NCBI GenBank assembly: GCA_031835245.1
Contig: JAVKOQ010000182.1
Coordinates: 1-64,000 of the forward strand
Reading direction: 5' to 3'
DNA length: 64,000 nt
Origin: Balamuthia mandrillaris
Taxonomy: Eukaryota; Discosea; Longamoebia; Balamuthiidae
Shown: piece by piece, positions 1 through 9,813 of the stretch
Numbering within the stretch: position 1 is the first letter of the stretch
How the letters are laid out: each line of letters opens with the position of its first letter
The notes under the pieces: generated by a model
The model's input: the letters and a program-made list of their open reading frames with translations, nothing else
Databases searched by the model: none
What the model was told of the DNA's origin: nothing
Translations under genes and position numbers: made by a program

Positions 1-300
1 ACACAGGGTGAGTTTTTTTTCAAGCGGTCGGCTCTTTCGTAACCGTTTGCGATAGCGCACACCAAGCACCAAGCAGCGGCTCCACCTCTTCTTTCTTCTT
101 TCTTCTTTCAAATTTCCCCAAATTAAAAACTTTTGAATTTAGATTCCTGGAAAAATTTCATTAAATTTTTGAGCAATGAGCACCAAAAATGCTCAATTAG
201 AGCAACTTTGCTGCTCCTCGATGAAATATTTTCATAATACATTTTTTATTTTTATTGGTTTGTGTTATAGCTAAAGCGAACGACCAACACAAGAACGAGG
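1..300. other. Upstream region of the synapsin gene
   Basis: No gene is recognised. The stretch is AT-rich with TC-rich patches (about 85-115) and probably holds the promoter and 5' UTR of the synapsin gene. A GGTGAGT-like donor near position 6 could be the end of an upstream 5' UTR exon, with the matching acceptor just before position 301. That is inference only. Confidence 0.3.
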
Positions 301-3300
301 ATGCACACGTTGTTGGTCATTGATGCAAACCCGCAGAACAACTGGTACAAAGTGTTCAAAGGCTGCAAAGGTCCCGATGGAGAAGACATCAAGGTTTGCT
401 TTTTGTAAAAAAAAAAACTATTGTTGGAGTCTTTTTCTGTTATTCGTTTATTCTGCTGAACAAAAGGAATGTTATAAAAGGTAGAACAAACGGAATGGCG
501 GTTGCTGGAGGCTTGGACCGATGAGGAAGGCGTTCACGTCACCGCTCACCCTTCTCCTGAACCCATTCTTGGAACATCACAAAAATACGAACGAAGGTTA
601 CCTTTTTCTTTTTTCTCATTTGTCTCTCTTTTCTTTTTTCTTTTTTCTTTTTTCTCTTTTCTTTTTTCTCTTTTTTCTTTCTCTATGTCTTTTATTTACC
701 AACATGAATACAGTTTTATTCCTTCTTTCGTCCTCGTGCGAAACTTTGTGCTCGGCATTCACGGAGAGAGCTGGCTGAACACGCTCCTTGCGCTTCGCAT
801 GGGCAACGTGCCCTCCGTCAACTCCTTGGACTCCATCTTCTTCAGCACGCAGCGAGCATTGATGATCGCGGAGCTGAAGAAGATACAGAACAGACTCGGC
901 CCAGACGTTTTTCCTCTTGTCCCTATCACTTATTTTCCTGTGCGTTTCATGCGTGTGTGTATGTGTGCTTTTCTGTTTTTGTTTCCCTTCAAGTCATAAC
1001 TGCGATGTGGACACAACAGAACACCAAAAACGCTGTGCCTTGGAACAAGTTTCCCGTTGTACGTTTCTCTCCTTCGAGTTCTCCTCCTCCTTCCTTCTTC
1101 CTCCTCCTCCTCCCTCTTGCTCCTCCTCCCCCCTCCTCCTTCCTACTAACCAGGTTAACCAAAAAAAAAAAAGGTGGCAAAGGTAGGAACTAGCCATGCA
1201 GGCTACGGCAAGATGCGGTTCAAGGACGAAGAGTTTGGCGACTTTTCAACCCTCATGGCCATGTACAACGGTTTGCGCCTTTTCTTTCCTCTGCGAAAAA
1301 TGGTAGATATCCCACCCCACGACCATAAACTTCCCACCCCACCGATAAAAATTCCACCCCTCAGGTAAAAGTCCCAACCTATTAGGGTGACATGAATTAT
1401 GAGTAACTCTATCGTTACATTGCTACTGTGTTTCTCTTTGCTTGGCGAGAGGAATAACCGTTGTAAAAGAAACTGTCAGGAATTGAAAGCATGCTGTATC
1501 CTTGGTCAACGGTTATTCCTCTCACCATTCTTGCCCGCCATACTTTTCTTTTTGTTCCCGCCTTTTTTTTTCAATAACGTTACCGTTAATTTTTCTTGGG
1601 TTGTAACAAGGTCTTCTTCTTTAACTTTTTTCTTTCAACTAGAAACAGCTACACACAACCATCACACACCTTTTTTGTTTGTTTGGCTTTTTGTTTTTTC
1701 CTTTTTTTTTTCTCATTATGGAAGCGAAGAAAAAAAGATTTGCCGAGATTTACGGGTGGATTTTTGAACGAAAGGTTCCATTGCAGCAGCTTTCACGGTT
1801 GTACAATGGTGGAGAGGATGCTCCGACCTTTTATCGAGTCCAATGGAGATCAACTCGTGGGCTTACAAAGCGAACAGGAGTGAAGGTGCTTAGTAATCCG
1901 CGGACCACCCTTGAAGGAGTGAAAGTGTTGGTGGCGCCTAAAGTCAAGAAGGTGAAGAATGGGGTCCTTGAGGTTGCACTCAGCGAGAATCTTCACTGCT
2001 CTGGCGGCTTTGCCTGTGCTCCTCCTGCAAGAGGAAAGAAGAACAAAAAACTAAAGGACTGTGAAGTACAAAGCCGTTGGGTGGTGTTTAGAGATGAGCT
2101 AAACACGGCCTACATCTACATCCAGAAGGAAGCCCAAAGCCACGGACCTGGGTTTTGCGCGCCTTCCGCTTTGCCTATGACACCTGCGCTTCGGCAGTGG
2201 CTCCGCCAGATGGATGGGCAAGGAACAAAAGAAGACGGAATGAATGGGAGAGGAGGAGCAATGACGGCGCACGAGCTGCAACGAATGTTGGTGGGGGGCG
2301 CTTGTGAGCTGGTCAAGGATGCTCGGGATGTACCCACTGTGCAGGAGATTGCCACTGTAATCCACAACGGAAGGAAAAAACTGCGAATCGGCAAGAAAGG
2401 GCAAACCAGAGCAGAAGCCCTCCAAGAGGCCTTGAATCGGCCAGAACTGGCTTCTACTATCCTTTTCCCCCCTTTGGAGAGCCGTGAAACGTACATCCTT
2501 GATCGCACGGCGGCCCGTCGGCCATGGATGATTTTTCTGATCGCGCCTTATGCAGTCACTGTGCTTCAGCGATGGGGTAAGGATGTAGTCGGCCTGGACA
2601 GCATCTACAAGCTATCCAAGTCACATCCCCCCGTTTGGGCACTGGTGGTGCAAGATGACTTGGGACGGAGCTGGCCTGTTGCCTTCGCTGTTGCTAGCAA
2701 GGAACGAGCAGCAGTTGTGCGCTTTTTCCTTTCGTCTGTTCGTCACTTTTTTGAGACACAGACGACAACGATCTACTCCCCAAAACCTACGTGGCAACCC
2801 TTCGTAATGATCGACAAAGACAAGGTGGAGCGTAACGGGGCGACAAGTGCTGGCTTTCAGGTGGTGTTGTGTGACTTTCATGCACAACAACTGTGGAGAA
2901 AAAAGTTGCGCAGTATGGTTTGTTCTCTCTCTTTCATGCATCTGCTCTCTCCCTCTCGTTGTTGCTCATACAAGTAGAAACTAACAATAATACCAAACAA
3001 CAAGGGAAGGATGATGGAAGTGTATTGGGTTTGTTAAAAAGACTGCAACATGCCATGACAGAAGATGCAGAGGAAGAAGCAACAAAAGTGATGAAGAACT
3101 ATTGCCAAAAAAAGAGGATTACCCGTTTTTGGCAGTACTTTGACAAGAACTGGCTTTCTCCTCCATGGGCATCAACGTGGAAAAGCATTGATCGTCCTGG
3201 GTACCGAGAGGGCTTGTGGAATACCAACAATGCAACAGAGACGATCTTTCGTAGCATTCTTCGTGATTTCCACTGCAAAGGCACCAAAGGGGATCACAAC

Positions 3301-5666
3301 TTGGTCTTAACGCTAGCAGACAATGTGTTTCGCCGCTACAATGTGGAGCTCAACCGCATCGATGTACTACAGCAACGCCCAAGCCTTGGTGTTTGCCGGC
3401 TTTGGAGGAGATATCAAGAGGGATTGCGGCTGGCACAGCACCAACAGAGTGAGAAACAGAAAGAAAAAGAAGAAATAGAGAATGGCAGCAAAAACGATGA
3501 CAACAACAACGACAGAGAGGAAAAAGAGGTAGAAGAAGGATTGAACGCACATTTTGTAGAGCTTGCTGACGGCGTTTTCAAATGGAATGAGTACGACGTG
3601 ACTATAGAATTGCCTTCATGCACCTGTCCTTACTTTCGGTATTATGGTAGGAGGTGCAAACACGTTTTTGGACTTGCTGCTCATCTACAGAAAACATTTT
3701 CAGATCAGAACCTTTTAGAGCTTGGGCTGAAAAGACAAACAAGCCGCACCAACAGCAGCACCTCACAAGTGGCAAGAATAGTTGAAGATGACATCGTTGA
3801 AGCAGATGATACTGACTCCCTGGAGCAACGTGTAGCGCCTGTTACCCTTGATGATGAAGATGGGGAAGGAGAGGAGGGAGATGAACAGGACGAGGAACAG
3901 CAGGCGCTGCTACTGTTGGAGGAGCCATCGATGGATGAACTTGGTGAGGACGACGGCGGAGATCTTGAGGAAGAAACTTCTGAAGGAGAAGAACACAACA
4001 ATAAGAAAGAAGAGAAGGAGGAGAAGGAGGAGAAGGAGGAGGAGAAGGAAAAGGAGAAAGACAAACTGAATGCAAACAAAAATCAAGGAACAAAGCATCA
4101 ACATCCAGTGGAGCCAAAAATCGAGTACTCTAGCAAGGAAGAAGCAGAACAAGCAATCGCATATGCTACAGGGAAGTCATCACCTGGGAGGCCGCGCAAT
4201 ACAACAAAGAGGCCGAAAGTAGCAACCAACCTGCGACTCACAGAAGAATGATTGCTTGAATTAAGTTAGTATCTCTTTTTTTTAAACAAAATCTCTCCCT
4301 CCTTTCCTACTTTTAGCTAACACCTCACACAAACACCAGAAACCGAACGTACCTTTCAATCAAATTTAACAAAACCTGAAACAACAAAGAAAAAGGCAGC
4401 GGCGGTGGCGGCGGCTGCACCAAAAAAACAACAAAATCAAAAAACAAAAACGCAAAGTGGTATGTTTGTCACTTTTTGTATCAAGCAGATTCTTTTTCTG
4501 AAGTTGATTTTTGTCATTTTTGAAGAGTGCAAAGCAAAGCGTACCTCTCAATGGCAAAAGAACTGTAAAACGGAAGAGATCTATGGCGTCGCACCCGTGG
4601 TGAACTACCAGGATCCCCGAGTGGACAAAAGGAAGCCTCTCTCTCCAAAACCACAACTGAAGCCCAACCCACGGTACCAGAAAACACAGGTCGTGAAGCT
4701 CCTCTCTCCTCAAAAAAAAGAACAGAACGAAGAAAAGGTGCCCAGCGTGACAAAGAAAAGACTGGCCAAAAGAACAAAACGAAAAAAAAAAGCCCCCTAA
4801 AAAATAAATTTTTGATTTTTCTGATCCCTTTTCTCCACTCTCTAAAATAATGGCCAGCGCACGCTTTGGTGGCAAAATAGCACAAAAATAATAGGTTGTT
4901 ATAAATACATATTAGGGTGGGTAAATTACCTGAGGGGTGGGACGTTTACCGAAGGGGTGGGACTTTTAGCGTTGTGGGGTGGGACGTTTACCCGATTCGC
5001 TTCCTCTGCTTCCTTTCCCGCTTCCTCCCTCACGTACAGGCCACAGACTATATAACGGTGGAGCCATTCGTACCCAATGTGGGAGACATCCGCATCCAAA
5101 AGGTCGGCAACAATGTGCGTGCCTTCAAGCGAATGGCTGCAGGATGGAAGGGTAACGTAGGGCTTGCCACGGTGGAGGATATTCCTGTTACTGAGACTTA
5201 CCAGCTTTGGGTTGGTGCGTATACTTTCTGGTTACCTTTGTGAAAAAACACAAAACATATACGCACGAACATCAAAATACTCACATTTTTTGTTTTTCTC
5301 ATGTTTGTTTACTTTGCAGATGAGTGCAGCAAAATATTTGGTGGGCTGGTAACAATTGCCTCTCTTCTTTGTTTGTTGTTAGTCCTCTTTGTTATTCGGT
5401 TTTTGTTCTTTCTCTTATTGTTCGCAGCTTATCATTCTGCTCTTTATTGGTCCCTGATCTTTGGTTTTAAAAAACAAAAGGACATATTAAGTATAGATGC
5501 AGTGATCGATGAAGCAGGAAAACATACCATTCTGGAAGTAAACGACACTGCCACAGGGCTCAACCCTGATCATGAGGAGGAGGACACCGCCCACATTCGC
5601 GACTTGGTTCTGCAAAAGATGAAAGAGGCCTATCAGAGCTCTTCTGCTGCATCCTCTTCCACCTAA
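301..5666 (+). CDS. Synapsin-domain (ATP-grasp) protein, 8 exons, about 327 aa
   Basis: Synapsin-family ATP-grasp protein. Animal synapsins bind vesicles and ATP; the role in an amoeba is unknown. Exons read as 301-393, 481-596, 714-943, 994-1058, 1174-1270, 5047-5214, 5320-5348 and 5481-5666, with compatible phases and no internal stop. Family landmarks appear in order: FVLVRNF, GNVPSVNSLDSI, a GP/FPLV..TYFP block, the lysine-containing ATP-grasp segment VAKVGTSHAGYGK, VEPFVPN..DIRIQKVG, LWVDECSKIFGGLDI, and HTILEVNDTATGL, where animal synapsins have the metal-binding acidic segment. The animal N-terminal phosphorylation domain and Pro-rich tails are absent, so this is essentially the bare C domain. 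The fifth intron (1271-5046) contains a whole transposon. The exon 3 donor and exon 4 acceptor are the least certain joins. The 3' end converges with the PIF1 gene, and an AATAAA (5737-5742) abuts that gene's stop codon. Confidence 0.85.
1286..1294 (+). repeat. Left target-site duplication of the MULE
   Basis: TTCCTCTGC, repeated exactly at 5001-5009 immediately after the right terminal inverted repeat. Nine bases is the usual Mutator duplication length. The last two bases overlap a GCGAA terminus shared by both element ends, so 7 bp is also possible. Confidence 0.75.
1293..1390 (+). repeat. Left terminal inverted repeat of the MULE
   Basis: Starts GCGAAAAATGG and contains several spaced copies of a TCCCACCCC-type core (near 1309, 1331, 1352 and 1375). 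It matches the reverse complement of 4907-5000 over nearly its whole length, with scattered substitutions and a one-base gap near the tip. The internal sub-repeats could be transposase binding sites. Confidence 0.85.
1718..4251 (+). CDS. MULE transposase with DDE core and SWIM zinc finger
   Basis: Two exons, 1718-2912 and 2978-4251, joined by GTATGG..TAG in compatible phase. Exon 1 carries the first catalytic Asp in a VVGLDSIYKLS context, typical of MULE transposases, then a second Asp region (FVMIDKDK) followed by the VLCDFHAQQLW CxxH-type block. Exon 2 carries the NNATETIFRS block, where family members have the catalytic Glu. It then has a SWIM finger of CxC-Xn-CxH form (CTCPYFRYYGRRCKHVFGL) near 3617-3673. 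The C-terminus is a very acidic then Lys/Glu-rich tail ending in a KRPK-containing basic stretch. No stop or frameshift interrupts the two exons, so the enzyme may be functional. The start is the first ATG after a long pyrimidine tract. Confidence 0.9.
4321..4800 (+). CDS. Possible basic 3' exons of the MULE gene
   Basis: An open frame from 4321 to about 4459 joins through a GTATGT..AAG intron (about 4460-4525) to a Lys-rich exon ending at the TAA at 4798-4800. The product is strongly basic (KKKAAA, KRTKRKKK) and has no good ATG of its own. It is more likely an alternative tail of the transposase gene, or a small accessory ORF, than an independent gene. No family is recognised. Confidence 0.35.
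   Translation, partial: HLTQTPETERTFQSNLTKPETTKKKAAAVAAAAPKKQQNQKTKTQSGMFVTFCIKQILFLKLIFVIFEECKAKRTSQWQKNCKTEEIYGVAPVVNYQDPRVDKRKPLSPKPQLKPNPRYQKTQVVKLLSPQKKEQNEEKVPSVTKKRLAKRTKRKKKAP
4907..5000 (+). repeat. Right terminal inverted repeat of the MULE
   Basis: Contains three spaced GGGTGGGAC-type cores plus a GGGTGGGTAAA, reads as the inverse of 1293-1390, and ends ATTCGC. The adjacent bases 5001-5009 repeat 1286-1294. Confidence 0.85.
5001..5009 (+). repeat. Right target-site duplication of the MULE
   Basis: Exact second copy of TTCCTCTGC (see 1286-1294). Confidence 0.75.
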
Positions 5667-5743
5667 AACAACTTGAGTTCGTTATAAATGAAGAGAAAGA
5701 AGCAGCAAGAGTATAACATATGTACGTTGTGTGGCTAATAAAC

Positions 5744-6614
5744 TCATGATTGCTCTTGAGCCATCTCCTCGTAGAAAGCTTTGACTTTTGGATGAGCTCG
5801 AATGCCAGATGCTCTCCAATCCTTGAGGTGAAGGCCTTGCAGCGAAGTGGCACGAGAGAGGGCGACATAGGCCTGACCGAACTCCCACACCCTCCCCAAT
5901 GCTATTTCCACTTTTGCAATGCTCATTCCTTACGAAATACGAAAAAAAAAAAGAAAAGAAACAGACTAAGAATAAGATAAAAAGAGACAGCAAAGTAACA
6001 AACCTTGTGACTTGTGAATAGAAAGAGCCCAAGCAAGAGCAAGCGGACATTGCTCTCGAGTGGCTTGTACTACTCCTCCAACCTCTACTGTCCACGTTTC
6101 TGGGGTGATGATACGTTTGATAGAGTTTGTAAAGAGAACTTCGGGATAGGTGGTGCTGCTTCGCCTGCCTAAATTGTTGAAGGTGTAATGGAAGCCTATA
6201 ACCACTCCACGAGAGCCGTTCACCAACTCGGTGCTTAGATTTTTGAGAAGAATGACCTGTTTTTGGCAACAAATGAAGGAGAATAAGAACACAACAACAG
6301 AAAGAAGAGAATAAAGGATATCCACCTGTGCGCCGATTTTTAGTTCTAATTTTTCGATGGCGGGGCAGTTACGTTGAAGTTGAGCAAGGAAGGTAGGCGT
6401 GCCTGAATCCTTTGCTGTAAAAAATACCTACCAGTGGAAAAGTCAGAACCATAGAGATAAAATAAGGGAAGTTGAATGTGTCGCATACACTTTCGCCAGG
6501 AAGTTCTTGCAATCGCTTACGATTCTCCTCTTCGACAGCGTTTCTGTGTGGATACAACTTGGTTGCAGCAATATCTGCGGTGACATTGATCAGAGAAGCA
6601 AGAGAGAATGAGAG

Positions 6615-6659
<45 letters not shown>

Positions 6660-7530
6660 CAAACCAGACAAGGCAGCAGTAATAGCGGACCCTCTATTCT
6701 CGAAGGGAATCATGGCTTGGGTGAGTAATCGTTCTCCTTCGTCATCCAGGTTGCCTTCTCGAATTCCATTGAGCAAAGAAATGAAGGCCGAGTCGGATTG
6801 TCGAAACACTTGTCTAAGTATGATGTTCCTTTGAATGACGCACCGCCATGTTGCGGACTCAAAGCAAAACTGACTTGCCTTGGGATCCGGTGTTCTACGT
6901 TTGAGGAAGAGAGGAGAAAGCTTGTGAACGATGTAGAAAAAAGAAAGGTGTGGCTCATTTAAACTACCTTGAATCGCTCACAGGTGGTAGTTGGAAAAAG
7001 TCGCCACAAAGAATAACTTGAATACCCCCAAATGGCTTTTGTAATCTCCTGTAACATCATTCATGATTAAAGCAACACTCTTTTGCGTGAAGTGTTAAAA
7101 GCACCTACCTTACAGTTCGTCCTATAAACTCCAACTTCTCAAAGAAGGCAGCATCTAACATGCTTACTTCGTCCACAATCAGTACTCGGACGCTTTGCCA
7201 ACGCTGTCGGGCGAGCTTGTTCCTACCAACCTTGGAGGCAAGCACTTCTTTGCTCTCCTGTGCCAACCCCACGCCTCCGAAACTATGCAACGTTATACCT
7301 CCAACATTACATGCTGCAATACCTTGATAGTGAGAGGCGAACCGCAGATACAGTTGACATGAATAGTTAGTAGAGAATAACAAGAACTACCAGAAGAAGA
7401 AGACATACCCGTTGGTGCGGTGATGAAGACTTCATCAGGTTCACGGTACTTGTTTCTTAGTTGGCTTACCATTTCTCGCAAGAGATAGGACTTGCCGGTT
7501 CCTATTGGATGGCAAGGGTTAAGCGCAGGC

Positions 7531-7592
<62 letters not shown>

Positions 7593-8281
7593 CTGCACTG
7601 CCGGTAAAAAAGAATGACACTCCTTCCAACGCAAGGGTGATGGCAAGGCTCTGATCTGCTGTAAGGGAAGGACAGCTTGAAGAAGAGAAAGGCAACGGAG
7701 ATGAGGACGAGTAAGAAGATTGAGGATAAGAAGAGGAATCGGCACTTGGAGAAGAAAAACGATGTGAATGAGACGAAGACCGAGAAGGATAAGAAGCTGA
7801 AGCTGAGTAAGGCGAAGAAGAACCTCGGGAGGGAGCACGGAAAGGAAAGGAAGGAGCGCCGGCAGAACGACCTCGAGTCAGAGGCATGCGTACCGCTCCA
7901 CCCACTCCTCTTGCTCTCTTTGCACCATGGTGATTGCCGTTGTGGTAGCTGTACGCAACTGGCAGTGTAGAGCGAGCAACATCGCCATGACCGGAGGGAG
8001 AGTCAGTGTACTGCAACTCTTTTCTCTTGCGGGAAGCGTATGCTGAGTTGGTGGCCGAGTTTGGGCCTTGGTAGGCGTAATCTGAAAAAGTAGCGAGCGG
8101 CGAGATGCAAAAAGTTTCACTCATCAAGCAACAACGCAAACGAAAACAAATGAACCCTACCAGCAAGGGACGAGATAGGGATGGCCTGTCCCGGAACCGC
8201 TCTACTGACAAAGGGCGGCGCGCTTGCTCCGCCTCTATGGCCTCTGCCTCGACCTCTGCCCCTGCTTACTCCTTGCGACAT
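5744..8281 (-). CDS. PIF1: PIF1-family 5'-3' DNA helicase
   Basis: Multi-exon superfamily 1B helicase, expected to unwind G-quadruplexes and stalled forks in the nucleus or mitochondrion. On the minus strand the helicase motifs appear in order: Walker [11 protein letters not shown] (split by the intron with the (GA)n tract at 7533-7584), [20 protein letters not shown], Walker [47 protein letters not shown] and [10 protein letters not shown]. The C-terminus ends [10 protein letters not shown]. The chosen start at 8281 gives [18 protein letters not shown], an RG-rich leader, followed after an intron by a long Ser/Tyr-rich disordered region with KRKR basic patches before the helicase core. A second intron with (GA)n lies at 6621-6655. 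All core motifs are intact. Its stop lies only 78 bp from the stop of the convergent synapsin gene. Confidence 0.88.
6621..6655 (-). repeat. (CT)n microsatellite in a PIF1 intron
   Basis: Uninterrupted GA on the plus strand, which is CT in the sense of the minus-strand helicase gene. Confidence 0.95.
7533..7584 (-). repeat. (CT)n microsatellite in the intron splitting Walker A
   Basis: About 26 GA units on the plus strand, CT in the sense of PIF1. The tract lies inside the intron that interrupts the SAG|TGKSY codons of the P-loop. Confidence 0.95.
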
Positions 8282-8646
8282 ACCTCTCTACTCGCTTTTG
8301 AAGAAAAAACAAAGCAAAGGTTGAGCTCCTTCTGCCCCTTGGCCGAATTCTCACTCTCTAGGCTTGCACATGAGCAGTGCATTAGCGGCTAACGGGCGTG
8401 CGACTTTTTTTGGGTAGCTTTTGGCGGGAAGGCAGAAGAGATTTGATCGGAGTTCAGATGGGTTGGCCATTCGTAAATCAAACCGGTGAGCCAATCATCG
8501 CGGGTGAATTTACACAATAAACGACATTTTTTAATGATTTCTACAATAATTCTATGGAAAGCAACGATAGTCGCAAATTATTATTTTAAAAGCCAAGCAG
8601 AAGCACGAGGCGGGCTTTTTGAACGAACGACAGGCACAAGCACACC
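8282..8646. promoter_or_regulatory. Divergent intergenic region
   Basis: Separates the PIF1 start (minus) from the secreted-protein start (plus), so it should hold both promoters. It is AT-rich around 8510-8590. No specific element or further gene is recognised. Confidence 0.4.
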
Positions 8647-9573
8647 ATGGTTGACCTTCTTGCTTCACGGCGGTACTCCGCATGTCTTTTGTTGACCTTG
8701 GTGGCGATGGTCTTTTGTGGTTGCGCCTGTGGCCTCGCCCAAGGCGCTACCATTGACATTCAGCTGTCGGCCCCCCAGAAACCCGACTTTCCTTCAGCCT
8801 GGCATGCCAAGGCCAACCTCATCGAAATAACTCCCGGTGGCAACCGCTCCTCCCTGGCTTCTTTGTGGTACGGCTATCTTTGTTTTTGTTTGGATTTTGT
8901 TTTTCGTTTTGTTTTGCTTAGAATATGAAACGTGTTTCTTAGTGCCAATATGAAGCAACTTTCAATGATAGTCTAACAATAAGAAAAAACTCTAAACAAC
9001 AAACAACTAAACAGGTTCTCGGCCAGCCTGCAGGCCACCAGAGTGGAAAGACCGGGCTTCACCGTCATCAGCGACTTCCAGAACCAGGTCCAGTACCAGA
9101 TCTCCAACGGTTACTGCTCTCGTGGCAGGCTGGGCGGTTCCTACTCGGACCTCCTCGCCTACGCCCGCCTCTCCAAGTATGTGGGATCCGCTCGTGTGGA
9201 CGGCACCAACGCCAACTTGTGGGCTTATGCCAGCGGCTCCCAACTGTTTCTCAAATATTGGGTCTATGGTAACAATATTTTGTTGACTCTCGAGTTGAAA
9301 AGAACTGATCCAAGAAAAAACAAACCCCACCAAACAGCAAATGATGCGCAATCACCTATCCGTGTGCTCTCTTTGACTGGAAGTTATGGTACTCAGCTGG
9401 ACTTTTACGCCTTCTCGCAGGGAGCCTCTCCTGCTGATTTTGCTCCACCCAAGAACTGCCTCTCGGCAGCGGAGCATTTGCTTTCCGGAGGAGAAGAAGC
9501 CGCAGGAGACCTTCCCTTCCCTCTGGACTTTGATCACGTCCTTTTGGCCTTGATGCCTTCTCTCTCCGAGTAA
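8647..9573 (+). CDS. Small secreted protein of unknown function, 3 exons
   Basis: Exons 8647-8867, 9015-9268 and 9338-9573 join in phase to about 236 residues. The N-terminus is a clear signal peptide: a short basic start, the hydrophobic run ACLLLTLVAMVF, then small residues before a likely cleavage near GLAQGA. The mature part is rich in Tyr, Ser and aromatic residues in alternating patterns (VQYQISNGYCS, LFLKYWVY, QLDFYAF), suggesting a beta-sandwich, with a late PPKNC Cys. The general look recalls small beta-rich secreted proteins such as LolA-like or ependymin-like folds, but no diagnostic motif supports a family. No membrane anchor is seen. Probably extracellular or lysosomal; this is inference. 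Confidence 0.7.
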
Positions 9574-9813
9574 TGTTTGACCAAGAGGAGATGCCCGTAG
9601 TCACGGGCTTGGCGGAGAGCTTCCAAACTTTTTAGGATTATTGGAGAATATCGGTACTATTTTTCCTTTTTAGACCAAAAATTAAAATTATTTATTTTCT
9701 CATGGATAGATCGAGCGTGATCGATAATTCTCCGAAAAAATCAACAAAAGTATTGTATTTGTCGACAACTCAAAAGAAAAAAGAAAGAGAACAAAGATTG
9801 GCTCTGTTTGATC

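Larger units (their letters stand above)
1295..5000 (+). mobile_element. Mutator-like DNA transposon (MULE) in a synapsin intron
   Basis: Complete-looking element of about 3.7 kb. It has terminal inverted repeats of about 95 bp (1293-1390 and 4907-5000), a flanking 9-bp direct repeat, and a transposase with a MULE-type DDE region and a SWIM zinc finger. It lies in the sense orientation within the fifth synapsin intron. Removing the element and one duplication copy leaves an intron of about 61 bp (1271-1294 plus 5010-5046), similar to other introns here. This supports insertion into a normal short intron. An intact transposase frame and matching ends suggest a fairly recent insertion. Confidence 0.88.

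Noticed and set aside
3705-4152. Minus-strand Ser/Leu/Phe-rich open frames
   Set aside because: Shadows of the acidic and Lys-rich C-terminus of the MULE transposase on the plus strand.
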